Assembly: GCF_040549465.1 (NCBI RefSeq)
Contig: NZ_JBEPTL010000004.1
Coordinates: forward strand, 62,001 to 126,000
Reading direction: 5' to 3'
Origin: Lacisediminihabitans sp040549465
GTDB taxonomy: Bacteria > Actinomycetota > Actinomycetes > Actinomycetales > Microbacteriaceae
DNA length: 64,000 nucleotides
Shown here piece after piece: positions 9,353-17,094 of this stretch (positions are counted from its first letter, which is position 1; the number at the start of each line of letters is the position of its first letter). Below the pieces are notes generated by a model. The model saw only the letters and a program-made list of their open reading frames with translations, did no database searches and was not told the DNA's origin. Both the position numbers and the translations under genes were made by a program.

Positions 9353-9484
9353 TCAGATGACGTTCCGTCCGAGTTCACGTATTTGTTCGGACGTGTACGC
9401 GCTCATCTCGGTTTCTCGGCGGAAGTAGCCGGCCATGACGGCATCGACTCGTTGCTGTTCGTCGGTGGGCTCGTGAGCGTCCAT
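9353..9484 (-). CDS. Small phage protein upstream of HNH
   Basis: A 43-aa acidic protein (MDAHEPTDEQQRVDAVMAGY...) is placed by the ATG at 9484, which has GGGAG 5 nt upstream. An extension to 9556 would run into the divergent promoter. It ends 2 nt before the HNH gene and is probably cotranscribed with the packaging genes. No family is recognised. Confidence 0.5.
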   Translation of the reverse strand: MDAHEPTDEQQRVDAVMAGYFRRETEMSAYTSEQIRELGRNVI

Positions 9485-9508
9485 TGGGGCTCCCATGCAA
9501 ACAAGGAA

Positions 9509-9537
9509 TTGCGGGGTGTTATGACAAGGTATATGAT
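9509..9537 (+). promoter_or_regulatory. Plus-strand promoter for leaderless gene
   Basis: TTGCGG (9509-9514), a 17-nt spacer and TATGAT (9532-9537) form a good sigma-70-type promoter. The ATG of the next gene begins 7 nt after the -10 box, so the mRNA is probably leaderless. A 13-bp direct repeat (GGTGTTATGACAA) lies at 9515-9527 and 9539-9551, exactly 24 bp apart, and brackets the -10 box. It could be a regulator binding site. Confidence 0.55.
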
Positions 9538-9544
9538 TGGTGTT

Positions 9545-9793
9545 ATGACAAAACAACTAAGTTATGGGATGGAATCTGCGCTGAACTTACTTACCCTGGC
9601 CGGGAAAGTGACGGTTAGGCGTTCGCCAAGCCGCGCATTCAATGAGATCAGCATTCGCACGGCTTCGGCGCTCGAGCGCCGCGGGTGGGTTGATCGGATC
9701 TACACAGGACAGTCGGCTGGAACGCTCGTATTGACGGTGGCTGGGCGTCTTGCGGCAGGTGACCTGCCTGACCATGAGTATGACGAGCGCTAG
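9545..9793 (+). CDS. Small winged-helix-like protein, divergent in late region
   Basis: This 82-aa protein is on the plus strand inside an otherwise minus-strand packaging region. The pattern ESALNLLTLAGKVTVRRSPS, ISIRTASALERRGWVDRIY, GTLVLTVAGRLAAG reads like a short winged-helix domain: helix, recognition helix, then a two-strand wing. The ATG at 9545 was chosen because a promoter -10 box ends 7 nt upstream and there is no Shine-Dalgarno sequence. Upstream ATGs at 9521 and 9533 overlap the promoter. It may regulate itself or the divergent genes. The function is inferred. Confidence 0.55.
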   Translation: MTKQLSYGMESALNLLTLAGKVTVRRSPSRAFNEISIRTASALERRGWVDRIYTGQSAGTLVLTVAGRLAAGDLPDHEYDER

Positions 9794-9797
9794 TTCC

Positions 9798-9947
9798 ATG
9801 TCGCCAAATGCTCCGAGAACGCCGCTCAAGTCATTCCGCATCCCTGAAGATCTTTACCGCGCGGCGATGGCAAGAGCTGAATCGAAGGGTTCAGATCTCA
9901 ATAAAGAGATTCGCAGGTTTCTCGAAAGATACGTCAAGCGATCCTGA
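9798..9947 (+). CDS. Ribbon-helix-helix (Arc/CopG-like) protein
   Basis: The 49-aa protein contains TPLKSFRIPEDLYRAAMARAESKGSDLNKEIRRFLERYV, the beta strand-helix-helix pattern of Arc/MetJ/CopG DNA-binding proteins: a basic strand (KSFRIP), helix A and helix B. It starts 4 nt after the preceding gene and forms a two-gene plus-strand unit with it. An alternative ATG at 9780 would overlap that gene. RHH proteins are often autorepressors or antitoxins, but no toxin-like partner is evident here. Confidence 0.6.
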   Translation: MSPNAPRTPLKSFRIPEDLYRAAMARAESKGSDLNKEIRRFLERYVKRS

Positions 9948-10167
9948 AAGACAATCCTGACGTGCAGAGAAGCGGGGCTGGGGGACTGGTCGATGTGAGG
10001 GGCTTACCCTCTCCACCAGATCCGCTCTCACGGTCAACGTTCAGCGCCGCTATATGCGCTGGCCGTCGTGGTGCTGGTCTTTTTTCTCGCCACGTATTGT
10101 CCGGCTCGTGGTTGCCATGGGCGTGCCTATTGAGAGCCAGGCCGAGACCAGCAGACCTGCATGGGCG
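9948..10167. other. Non-coding stretch, nothing recognised
   Basis: This 220-nt segment separates the RHH gene from the tRNA. I see no supported gene, hairpin terminator or repeat in it. It probably belongs to the leader of the late transcript running leftward from the promoter near 10.55 kb. Confidence 0.4.
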
Positions 10168-10238
10168 CCCCGAGTGGTGGAGTCGAACCACCGCCAGAGG
10201 GTTTGGAATCCTCTGTGCTGCCGTAACACTTACTCGGA
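10168..10238 (-). tRNA. tRNA-Trp (CCA), phage-encoded
   Basis: The minus strand folds as a cloverleaf: acceptor TCCGAGT/ACTCGGG, D stem GTGT/GCAC, anticodon stem GAGGA/CCCTC (one A-C mismatch), loop TTCCAAA with anticodon CCA and U33, a 4-nt variable region, and T stem GGTGG/CCACC with loop TTCGACT. The discriminator is G73, as expected for tRNA-Trp. The terminal CCA is not encoded. Position 8 is A rather than the near-universal U, which is odd. tRNA-Trp genes are known in actinophages such as L5. Confidence 0.75.
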
Positions 10239-10311
10239 ATGGGCCGTTATGCCAGCACGGCGAACACTGTTCTATTCGGTTGTGTCTGCCACCGGTCGGG
10301 GTGGAAGTGTG

Positions 10312-10348
10312 CTGGTCGCGTCCACAACCCAAATGTGGACGCGACCAG
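10312..10348 (-). terminator. Perfect 15-bp hairpin upstream of tRNA
   Basis: CTGGTCGCGTCCACA and its exact complement flank a 7-nt loop, giving a very stable stem. No T-run follows on either strand, so it is not a canonical intrinsic terminator. It lies between the putative late promoter and the tRNA-Trp, 73 nt before the tRNA 5' end. It could be an RNA processing site, a stability element, or a terminator relieved by antitermination. Confidence 0.5.
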
Positions 10349-10534
10349 GTGCACCCTGATAGGGCGCAGTCAACTCGGGGCGGTCCCTTGGGGTCGCAAC
10401 TCGAGGACAGGGGTTGCCAGTCGATCGCGCCGTGGAACCCAAGTGGGTGATGTGTGATCGGCGGTCGCTGACAAGTATTTAAATGACGAAGCACCGGTTC
10501 CCTGTCAGTTGACATGGTGAACCAGCGCGTCATC

Positions 10535-10564
10535 AGTATATGTCGTGAATTACATGGTTGTCAT
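10535..10564 (-). promoter_or_regulatory. Candidate phage late promoter
   Basis: On the minus strand ATGACA (10564-10559), an 18-nt spacer and TATACT (10540-10535) match a sigma-70 promoter at 5 of 6 positions in each box. It reads leftward into the hairpin, the tRNA-Trp, and then the HNH, terminase, portal and capsid genes. It is the best promoter in the 450 nt between the early gene block and the packaging block. I infer that it drives late transcription. Confidence 0.5.
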
Positions 10565-10592
10565 TCGATTGTTGTCGGTGTGTCGCGTCCGA

Positions 10593-11291
10593 TTATGCAG
10601 TGGCTTTTGTCGCGTCAGCATCATCAATTGCGATCCTGAGCCATCGCATCTGACCTACGCCCTTCCACACTTTGTCGCATGCCTTGCATATCGCGTAAGA
10701 CTCATTGATGTTGTCCCGCTCTACGGCTATCAAGGTGCGGACACGTTCAACGTCGTCGGGGTCGTCTTGACCGTCCAGTAACTTCAGGCCGATGTTGATC
10801 CACTCCTGGCCACAGATCGGGCATGGAGCGGTAATCTCGATCTTCTTCGGCGGGTCGAGGTTGTCGCGTATCGCATCGGCCCAGCCTTCCATGATGCCCG
10901 AGTATGCGTCGCGTCTATGGTCGGTCGGGTTGGATGTCTGCCAGAGGGCATACCAGGAGCGGATTATCTGTGTTGGGGTGATGGCCTTGATGGGTGTGCC
11001 GCCCGCCTCCATCATCCAGGAGCGGATGCGTCCGTCGATGTCTTCGTAGAGGGTGAATGCGCCCACTGCCATGGGAGTTCTTTCTCGTGCCTGACGGCCA
11101 CCGCCTGAGCCTCCCATGTTTGACACGATCGCTTCACGCAGCCAGTCGAGCAGTGGCGGGTCGGTGCGACGGAATATGTGCTTGCTGTTACCTTCGCCTT
11201 GCCACTCTGCGATGTGTTGTGGCTTCGATAGGGCGTCGAGTGCATTCAGCATCCGCTCGGTTGACGTGAATTTTCGATCTGTGCTCTTCAT
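10593..11291 (-). CDS. Conserved actinophage protein with zinc-site C-terminus
   Basis: This 232-aa protein has a segment common in actinophage genomes: PPLLDWLREAIVSN, GSGGGRQARERTPMAVGAFTLY, then helical middle parts. It ends in a treble-clef-like zinc site (CPICGQEW near residue 167 and CKACDKVW near 211). The ATG at 11291 begins MKSTDRKFTSTERML; an in-frame extension to 11369 is basic and unlikely. It is the last early gene before the late promoter. That position would suit a late-transcription regulator, but this is only inference. Confidence 0.7.
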   Translation of the reverse strand: MKSTDRKFTSTERMLNALDALSKPQHIAEWQGEGNSKHIFRRTDPPLLDWLREAIVSNMGGSGGGRQARERTPMAVGAFTLYEDIDGRIRSWMMEAGGTPIKAITPTQIIRSWYALWQTSNPTDHRRDAYSGIMEGWADAIRDNLDPPKKIEITAPCPICGQEWINIGLKLLDGQDDPDDVERVRTLIAVERDNINESYAICKACDKVWKGVGQMRWLRIAIDDADATKATA

Positions 11292-11400
11292 GCGCTGTCT
11301 CTTATCTCGTGGCAGCGGCCACATTGTTCGAGTTGGGTGCCGAATGCGAAAGTTACACGGTGGTCCCATCGGTGGCCGAAGAGTCGGCAGATAAACCGGT

Positions 11401-11577
11401 TCATGCGCTCAGTCCTTTCCGCAACCGGGCGATGGTGGCCTCAGCAGTTTCGAGAGCGTCGGCTACCGAATCGCAGAACACTGACGATTCGGTGTGCCCC
11501 CAATACTTCACATGGTGGCTCTGTCGGGCACGCTCAGCCCCTTTGCGAAGTTCGGCTATTAGTTCGCTGTTATTCAT
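11401..11577 (-). CDS. Small hypothetical phage protein
   Basis: A 58-aa helical protein (MNNSELIAELRKGAERARQ..., VADALETAEATIARLRKGL) overlaps the previous gene by 4 nt (ATGA), which fixes the start. This N-terminal LIAELRKGAE pattern recurs in small phage early proteins of unknown role. It has no domain assignment. Confidence 0.55.
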   Translation of the reverse strand: MNNSELIAELRKGAERARQSHHVKYWGHTESSVFCDSVADALETAEATIARLRKGLSA

Positions 11578-11798
11578 GAGTACCACCGCACCCATCCGTT
11601 TGTTTCTTCGGTATCGAGTAGCATCACTGCGGCGATAGCCATCTGTTGCGCATCTGGCTTTCCCCCTACAACGGCTCGCAGCGCATATGCAATGAGGTAA
11701 TCAATCTCGGCGTGCCCACGCTCGGGATCATTGTCGCCTAAAGCTTTCCGATCTGTCACAGCTTGTAAGAATTGCTCTAGGTTCATATCTTTAGTCAC
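11574..11798 (-). CDS. Small hypothetical phage protein
   Basis: The 74-aa protein (DMNLEQFLQAVTDRKALGDNDPERGHAEIDYLIAYALRAVVGG...) is mostly helical and ends with an aromatic GWVRWYS. It is coupled by a 4-nt overlap to the downstream gene and by 8 nt to the upstream one. No family or catalytic motif is recognised. Confidence 0.55.
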   Translation of the reverse strand: MTKDMNLEQFLQAVTDRKALGDNDPERGHAEIDYLIAYALRAVVGGKPDAQQMAIAAVMLLDTEETNGWVRWYS

Positions 11799-12000
11799 TG
11801 TGTGCGCCTTCCTGCGGCTCTGTAACGTTCGAACGGGTATGCGGTGCTGAAACTGTTTCTGTGCTCTCTCCGTCGATCCTCATGCGTGTGGAGTCATCAA
11901 ACAGGGTTCGGAGTGACCGCACATGTTCCAACGTGTACCCGTCCGTCCCGGGGTACGGGTATCTGGTTCGCGCTTCTGGAGAAGCTTCAGGTATAGCCAT
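11791..12000 (-). CDS. Small hypothetical phage protein
   Basis: This 69-aa acidic protein starts at the ATG that shares one base with the upstream stop (TGATG). It carries an aromatic start (PEARTRYPYPGTDGYTLEHVRSLRTLFDDSTRM) and a polar tail. Nothing indicates function. Confidence 0.5.
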   Translation of the reverse strand: MAIPEASPEARTRYPYPGTDGYTLEHVRSLRTLFDDSTRMRIDGESTETVSAPHTRSNVTEPQEGAHSD

Positions 12001-12434
12001 CAGTCCTTCGCCTCCCCACGAGCAGCCCGGTACGGGTTGACTGGCAGCGGGTCGGGTATCCATGTGCGGAATCCTTTACGCGTCTCGTAGTCCCAGTGGC
12101 CCTTGCGACTTGTTGGGCGATTGATGTCGGCGGCGCTCCATCCTTCGTACCAGGCGTCCGCTACCTGTTTCGTGAGGTCAGCGACCAGAGCTAAGAGATA
12201 GTCGATGTCGTCGGGAGCGTGGCCAATAAACTCGCCATTCCGGTCGGCTTCAAATTCTGTGACCATCGGGCGAATCGGGGCTGTCGGGTAGTTGTCACAG
12301 AAGATAGAAGCGACGGTGACGATGGAGTCATAAACTGTGCCTCCTGCAATAGATTCGATGTCACCATAGGTCCACGGAGGGCGGGTTATCCCTGCTCGTC
12401 GTGCTCGTATCGCGGTGAGGTCGGTGTCGGTCAC
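12000..12434 (-). CDS. Hypothetical phage early protein
   Basis: The 144-aa protein begins TDLTAIRARRAGITRPPWTYGDI, an opening seen in many phage early proteins (DLxAIRxRxxxAxxGPW), contains APDDIDYLLALVADLTKQV, then ends in a basic, aromatic tail. It overlaps neighbours by 1 and 4 nt in a tight operon. The conserved start suggests a real family, but its role is not known to me. Confidence 0.65.
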   Translation of the reverse strand: MTDTDLTAIRARRAGITRPPWTYGDIESIAGGTVYDSIVTVASIFCDNYPTAPIRPMVTEFEADRNGEFIGHAPDDIDYLLALVADLTKQVADAWYEGWSAADINRPTSRKGHWDYETRKGFRTWIPDPLPVNPYRAARGEAKD

Positions 12435-12628
12435 GGGGTTTCCTTTCTGCCATTGAGTCGTTTGTACGCTTCAGGCGTCAGCAGACGGAGATTTCCGTTT
12501 GCCCAGTGCGTCTGAGTATCCTTCTGGCCTTCCGTGTTGGTGATAGGTGATACGGCAACCATCTCGCCGTCATAAATTCCGAACGCGTCAACCAGCAACG
12601 CCTCCAGCGGGGTCAAATCCTGGGTCAT
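12431..12628 (-). CDS. Small hypothetical phage protein
   Basis: A 65-aa protein (LTPLEALLVDAFGIYDGEMVAV..., LRLLTPEAYKRLNGRKE) is coupled to both neighbours by 4-nt overlaps. It has no recognised motif. Confidence 0.5.
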   Translation of the reverse strand: MTQDLTPLEALLVDAFGIYDGEMVAVSPITNTEGQKDTQTHWANGNLRLLTPEAYKRLNGRKETP

Positions 12629-12912
12629 GCTGCACTCGCTTTCTTCAACGCCATTTCGGCGATCTGTAGTTGCCGCTCCGTGAACGTGTAATTCTTCGCC
12701 GGACGGGACACCACAATTCGGGCCGTCCCATTGCTACGAATAATGCCCAACAATTTGTCCGACTCGACGTCGTAAGCCCGCTCCATGACGACAGCGGTTG
12801 GGAGGGCGAACCGATCCAACTCAACCCGCCACGTTTCGCACCGGAACAGGAACATCGACAAGTCATAATCGGCTGACATGAACTGCACCACCGGAGGATC
12901 AAGCTCCCTCAT
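12625..12912 (-). CDS. Hypothetical phage early protein
   Basis: The 95-aa protein starts at the ATG at 12912, which overlaps the upstream stop by 4 nt; a longer reading to 12936 would be Gly-rich and unlikely. It has alternating beta segments (TAVVMERAYDVES, ARIVVSRPAKNYTFTERQLQIAEMAL) and no cysteine. No function is assigned. Confidence 0.5.
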   Translation of the reverse strand: MRELDPPVVQFMSADYDLSMFLFRCETWRVELDRFALPTAVVMERAYDVESDKLLGIIRSNGTARIVVSRPAKNYTFTERQLQIAEMALKKASAA

Positions 12913-13568
12913 GACGCCACCGCCTCTTCCGCACACCGGTCACAACCACGAGCAGGACGCCCAGGATGTCTATCGCAGTCGGCGGCCGTGACGATGCCGG
13001 GAACGGTGGGCCTGTTTTTCGCCGCCGTGGCGTTCGCTTCGAATTGCTTCCGAGCATCACCACATCGACGGCAGGGGGCATCTGTCCCTTGAGGGTGTTT
13101 TTCGCAGAAGGGGGAGGGGTTGGGCGCTTTCCCTTTCCCCTTCTCTTCTACTTCTACTTCCCCTTCTATTGGGCGAGACTTTTCTGAATCTTTCTGAACT
13201 TTTCCAGAACGCTTTCCAGGGATCGGGACAACTCCTGATCTATCCGGGATTTCCGTCCTCTTCAGATACGGTGGTTCCTGATGTTCAGACCAATTCACGC
13301 ACTCGAAATACTTCTTCCCATCGACCTCATACGACGCGATAACACCGGCCATTGTGAGGGCCTGCATCCACCGAGAAACCGTATTAGTATCAACTTCGTC
13401 ATCCATCGGGAACGTGTCAGCAACGATCAACCGAGGGTCATACCGACCACGCCCATGGTCATCGCAATACCCCCATAATTGGGTCCAGAAGTACCGCAGC
13501 GGGATGGGCCAACTGTTGACCTTCTCGGAGGATCGCATCGACGCTCGAAGCATTCTGTCCTGCGCCAT
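12909..13568 (-). CDS. Phage replication-initiation-like protein
   Basis: The 219-aa protein has an N-terminal winged-helix region (residues about 20-115: PIPLRYFWTQLWGYCDDHGRGRYDPRLIVADTFP, VSRWMQALTMAGVIASYEVDGKKYFECVNWSEHQ) like phage replisome organisers of the lambda O/DnaD type. A charged linker follows, then two small Cys/His sites (CEKHPQGTDAPCRRCGD, CDRHPGRPARGCDRC). It should bind the phage origin and recruit the host helicase. No phage helicase or loader gene is visible beside it, so the host machinery is presumably used. The start shares one base with the HNH stop. Confidence 0.7.
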   Translation of the reverse strand: MAQDRMLRASMRSSEKVNSWPIPLRYFWTQLWGYCDDHGRGRYDPRLIVADTFPMDDEVDTNTVSRWMQALTMAGVIASYEVDGKKYFECVNWSEHQEPPYLKRTEIPDRSGVVPIPGKRSGKVQKDSEKSRPIEGEVEVEEKGKGKAPNPSPFCEKHPQGTDAPCRRCGDARKQFEANATAAKNRPTVPGIVTAADCDRHPGRPARGCDRCAEEAVAS

Positions 13569-13972
13569 CAGTTGCCTCCTTTCATCCGTAGTTCGGCCTC
13601 ATCAGAAGTGATTTCCAACACATTCCCGGCATCGTCCAAGAGAACCCAACCGAGGGTCATCACCCCGTACTCGCCACGAAACCAACGCCGCGCCGGCCAC
13701 TCTGATGCTGTTGCGTAGGACGGGGCAGCCCACCCCTCACGGATCGCCTCAGCTGGATGTTCAGTCGCCCACTTGTGACACTCGAGGCCCATCACTTGTA
13801 GGTTGCTCACAACGGTTAGGCCGCCCTGGGAACGGTTGATACGGTGGTCGCGTGCTGTTGGACCACAGTCGCGGCGGCACCGAACGCAAACATCGAAATC
13901 GCGCAAGGTCGCTAGGTCGTACGCTTCCCTCTGCTCGCGTTCGGATGGTTTCGGTTGCTTCGGGCGGATCAT
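13568..13972 (-). CDS. HNH endonuclease in the early region
   Basis: The ATG at 13972 overlaps the methyltransferase stop by 4 nt and gives 134 aa; an in-frame extension to 14128 is just the neighbour's other frame. The nuclease core is CVRCRRDCGPTARDHRINRS followed by NLQVMGLECHKWATEH, the usual HNH layout with zinc ligands (about residues 32-75). It may be a recombination nuclease or a homing enzyme. It shares one base with the replication gene. Confidence 0.8.
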   Translation of the reverse strand: MIRPKQPKPSEREQREAYDLATLRDFDVCVRCRRDCGPTARDHRINRSQGGLTVVSNLQVMGLECHKWATEHPAEAIREGWAAPSYATASEWPARRWFRGEYGVMTLGWVLLDDAGNVLEITSDEAELRMKGGN

Positions 13973-15396
13973 GCGACCAATTCCTTTCTTATCCGTTCCC
14001 ATGCGATGGTCAGCGCCGCGAATGCTTGGAGTGTGACGACACCGTTCCCGCCAGCCTTGAGCCCCGCATTCCGAACCTTCGATTCCGACCAACCAAGATC
14101 CGCATAGATGGCGGGGTCGGTGATCCATCCGTCAGCGCAACCCATCAGCCATTCGGTGAAGCGGGCATTGAGTCGGTGTCGCCCGTTCTTGCCATCCGGG
14201 ACGGTTGGTGATGGGGCAGGTCGACCGAGCACAGCAGCCCACCGTGAGATCGCAGGCCAATAGTCGTCACCCTTTACGGTTAGCCAATACGGCGACTGGT
14301 CCTCGAGCGAATCCCATAACTCGCGGTACTCGCCCGCGCTGTGCGTTTCGAAGGCTGGCTCAAGAAGGACATTCCCTTGCTCATCACCATCGTTATCACG
14401 TAGCGCACCGAGGGCATACAGGGTCTCCGTGTTCGACGCACCACGAGACGCGCGAGGTGTGGGCAGCAGCGTCACGTATTCCGCTACAGCATCGAGCTTC
14501 GGCAGGTCTTCCTCGGCTATGAAGTTCAGGCCAGTAACAGAAGTTCGGTTGCCTCCGTTTTTGTTCTTCCTGGCCAGATGAGCCTCTGCCGTGCCGCCAC
14601 CATAGGTAGCGGTAGGTGTCGGCAGCAACGTCACTTCGGTGTTCAGCGGCAGAGTGTTCCGCTCGTACTGTGACGGCCCGCCCGTGTTGCTTCCGTCTTG
14701 CGTAGTTGGGGTCGGCATCAACCTCAGGGTCGGGGCAGCGTGTGCTCCACCTGATCCGCTAACGTCGGCTGGTGCCCGCCCTCCTGCCGTTTGTCCGGGT
14801 GCTGTGTCCCACCCATTTCCGCCGAGTAAGCGTCGGGCGTGCGCAACAACGAAGACCCGGAATCTGGCATGAGGGGCACCAACATCGGACGCACGAACAG
14901 GGACGACTTCCGCATCGAAACCGAGTTCGGAAAGATCCCCGAGAACACGTCCAAGTGCTCGGAGAAAAGGTTCTCCGTTCCCGGAATTTCCCAACAGTCG
15001 CGGTTCGGATTCCACATCGCTATCGGCTCTTGCTGAATAGGCACCTTGTACGTTCTCCCAAATCACGATTGATGGTTTGATGATGGCGATCGCTTCACGC
15101 ATCTGCACCCACAAATTCGAGCGGGTGCCCTCCGTCATGCCCTTACGTTTCCCGGCACCGGACACGTCTTGGCAGGGTGAACCACCGCAGATGATGTCGA
15201 CTGGTTCAACCTGTGACCAATCAACCTTTGTTATGTCTCCCAAGTTGGGGATACCCGGGAAGTGGTGAGCCAAGATCGCGGAAGGGGCAGCGTCGTACTC
15301 GCAAAACCATGCAGTGTCAGCATCGAAGAATTGTTCGACAGCTAAATCGAGGCCGGCGTAGCCAGAAAACAGTGAACCGATTCGCAGCACGCTCAT
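13969..15396 (-). CDS. DNA cytosine-5 methyltransferase
   Basis: This 475-aa enzyme has m5C methyltransferase motifs in order: motif I FSGYAGLDL (10-18), motif IV GGSPCQDVS with catalytic Cys75, motif VI ENV (114-116), motif VIII RFRVFVVA (178-185), a variable target-recognition region (190-400), and motif X KAGGNGVV near the C-terminus. It transfers methyl groups from SAM to cytosine in a specific DNA site. No restriction enzyme is next to it, so it is an orphan phage methyltransferase, probably for evading host restriction or modifying phage DNA. Confidence 0.93.
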   Translation of the reverse strand: MSVLRIGSLFSGYAGLDLAVEQFFDADTAWFCEYDAAPSAILAHHFPGIPNLGDITKVDWSQVEPVDIICGGSPCQDVSGAGKRKGMTEGTRSNLWVQMREAIAIIKPSIVIWENVQGAYSARADSDVESEPRLLGNSGNGEPFLRALGRVLGDLSELGFDAEVVPVRASDVGAPHARFRVFVVAHARRLLGGNGWDTAPGQTAGGRAPADVSGSGGAHAAPTLRLMPTPTTQDGSNTGGPSQYERNTLPLNTEVTLLPTPTATYGGGTAEAHLARKNKNGGNRTSVTGLNFIAEEDLPKLDAVAEYVTLLPTPRASRGASNTETLYALGALRDNDGDEQGNVLLEPAFETHSAGEYRELWDSLEDQSPYWLTVKGDDYWPAISRWAAVLGRPAPSPTVPDGKNGRHRLNARFTEWLMGCADGWITDPAIYADLGWSESKVRNAGLKAGGNGVVTLQAFAALTIAWERIRKELVA

Positions 15397-16235
15397 GATC
15401 CGACCGGAGCAACGAAGTCAGGATCGGAAGGATCAAGAGGTGGGGCGATTGCGGTGAGGTCTTTCACATCGACGGGCTGCTCGGGGAACTCTCCCTGGAC
15501 CGTTTTCTCACCACGCCCAATCTCGGAGCCGATGACATTCAGGGTGGCAAGATCACCAGAGGTCCACTTTGCCCGAGGTCGAGCGAGACGGGCTTCGATC
15601 TGTTCCGGTGTGACGTTGAACTCACGCGCAAAATAGGCGAGCGCATCCGCAATCCGTTTCGGCATGGGTTGAGTAGTGCCATCCCCGGCCAGGGTGCGCG
15701 ATGCGATGAGTTCGGCCTCATCACGGAACCACACAGGCAGGAGAGTCAGGATGCATTCACGGAGGGCACGGGCAGCGACGGAGTTGTTGTTGTTCGCAAT
15801 ATCTGACAGGTCAGTAAGGTTCTTGCGACCGCCAGCCTTCATAATCTGGTGAGGCACCACGAACCCACGTGACTGGCGCACATTGTTTTCCTGATCCCAC
15901 GCCCACGCAAGAACTTCAGAGATCCCCGCCTCATCGTCACGGCGTGTCTCCCGCATGCCGTACTCGACATTCCCGAAGCAGCGGGCCAGTTCTTTAGCCA
16001 GATGCACCGTTGACCCTTCGACGCGTCCGCCAGCGCGGGGAACGGAGTAGAAGGCGCGTTGCGCGAGCGACACCTGCGAGCAGGACATGCGCATCTGCTC
16101 CACAGCGCGAGACATATCGCGGGGGAAGTCCTGTGCGACCCGGACGGCTGCGGCTACTTCGGCAACAGCGCGGGCCTGTTCCACGGCGGTTGCTTGTGAA
16201 GCGGTGCGATCGTTGGGGAGTGCGATGTCATTCAT
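15393..16235 (-). CDS. RecT-like recombination partner (tentative)
   Basis: The 280-aa protein belongs to a family common in actinophages (ATAVEQARAVAEVAAAVRVAQDFPRD, REC-ILTLLPVWFRDEA, VTPEQIEARLARP). It lies directly downstream of the RecE-like exonuclease with an 8-nt overlap, the slot usually held by a RecT/Erf/Bet single-strand annealing protein. I see no diagnostic RecT motif, so the annealing role is inference from synteny. The start at 16235 has GAGGA 8 nt upstream. Confidence 0.65.
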   Translation of the reverse strand: MNDIALPNDRTASQATAVEQARAVAEVAAAVRVAQDFPRDMSRAVEQMRMSCSQVSLAQRAFYSVPRAGGRVEGSTVHLAKELARCFGNVEYGMRETRRDDEAGISEVLAWAWDQENNVRQSRGFVVPHQIMKAGGRKNLTDLSDIANNNNSVAARALRECILTLLPVWFRDEAELIASRTLAGDGTTQPMPKRIADALAYFAREFNVTPEQIEARLARPRAKWTSGDLATLNVIGSEIGRGEKTVQGEFPEQPVDVKDLTAIAPPLDPSDPDFVAPVGS

Positions 16236-17094
16236 TGGGGTAGTCCTCTTCGTGCTGGAAAATGAGCCAGGTAGGTGGTGATAGGAGTTGCACATCGGTG
16301 GCGTAGCCGGGCCACACACCGGAGGTAATGCATTCGGCGTAAGCCTTTCGGGCGTGGGCTGATTTTGTGGCACCCATCGCAGTCCAGATCGTCGGCAACT
16401 GATAGACGCCTACGAGGTATGGAGGTTCTTTCTCGACGGCGACGAATACCATCTCTGGTTCCATCCCGTACGGCATCGGCCCGGTGACCGTGTTGAGGGC
16501 GTCGAGGTACCACTGACGTTGCACGTCGTACCCGTAATCCGCGATAGAACGGGTGAACCCGCGAGGGGAAGCATCCCGAGCTGTTTTCAGGTCCACCGCG
16601 ACACGACGTCGTTCGCCTTGATCGGGGAGGTAATCGAACCTCGCACGAACCTCAACACCTTCGATCGTGGCAAACACAGAAGATTCCGCGGTCCCGGGCT
16701 GATCGAATAGCGCCCGGGCGGAAGGGTGCGCGAGAACTGATTCTGCTTGCGAGTCGATCGGTTCGAACTCCTCCAACTTGAGGGGAACCTTCCCCTCTGC
16801 ACGAGCTTCCGCAATGAACGCTTTCGCCGCCGTCGTGGACGCGGCACCGTTGCTCGCCAGAATCTCCGCAGGGATGACGACAGCCTCATAACCGGTACCG
16901 AGGACCTTCGAGTGCACAGCTGTCCCCACGTCGAACTTTTTCGATGGGGCGACGAGCGGCGGGTGGTCTTTCTTCCACCGGTATTTCGCGGGGGAGTCGA
17001 GGATCAACCGTGCTTCGGTGGATGAAAGCTCGGGACGGGAATGGTAGGTTGCCTCATCCATTTCGGGGATGATCCCGGTCATGTCGCCGCTCAT
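16228..17094 (-). CDS. RecE/Cas4-like PD-(D/E)XK exonuclease
   Basis: The 288-aa protein has the order of a PD-(D/E)XK nuclease of the RecE/YqaJ-like group: GTAVHSKVLG (57-66, His61), an acidic residue in VRARFDYLP (D154), the core VAVDLKTA (D168, K170), and a trailing QRQWYLDAL (QxxxY motif). It should resect double-strand ends to make single-strand tails for the neighbouring RecT-like protein. The start at 17094 overlaps the RusA gene by 4 nt. Confidence 0.85.
   Translation of the reverse strand: MSGDMTGIIPEMDEATYHSRPELSSTEARLILDSPAKYRWKKDHPPLVAPSKKFDVGTAVHSKVLGTGYEAVVIPAEILASNGAASTTAAKAFIAEARAEGKVPLKLEEFEPIDSQAESVLAHPSARALFDQPGTAESSVFATIEGVEVRARFDYLPDQGERRRVAVDLKTARDASPRGFTRSIADYGYDVQRQWYLDALNTVTGPMPYGMEPEMVFVAVEKEPPYLVGVYQLPTIWTAMGATKSAHARKAYAECITSGVWPGYATDVQLLSPPTWLIFQHEEDYPNE

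Noticed and set aside
9329..9544. N-terminal extension of the plus-strand winged-helix gene
   Set aside because: It overlaps the HNH start region and the promoter; the leaderless ATG at 9545 explains the signals better.
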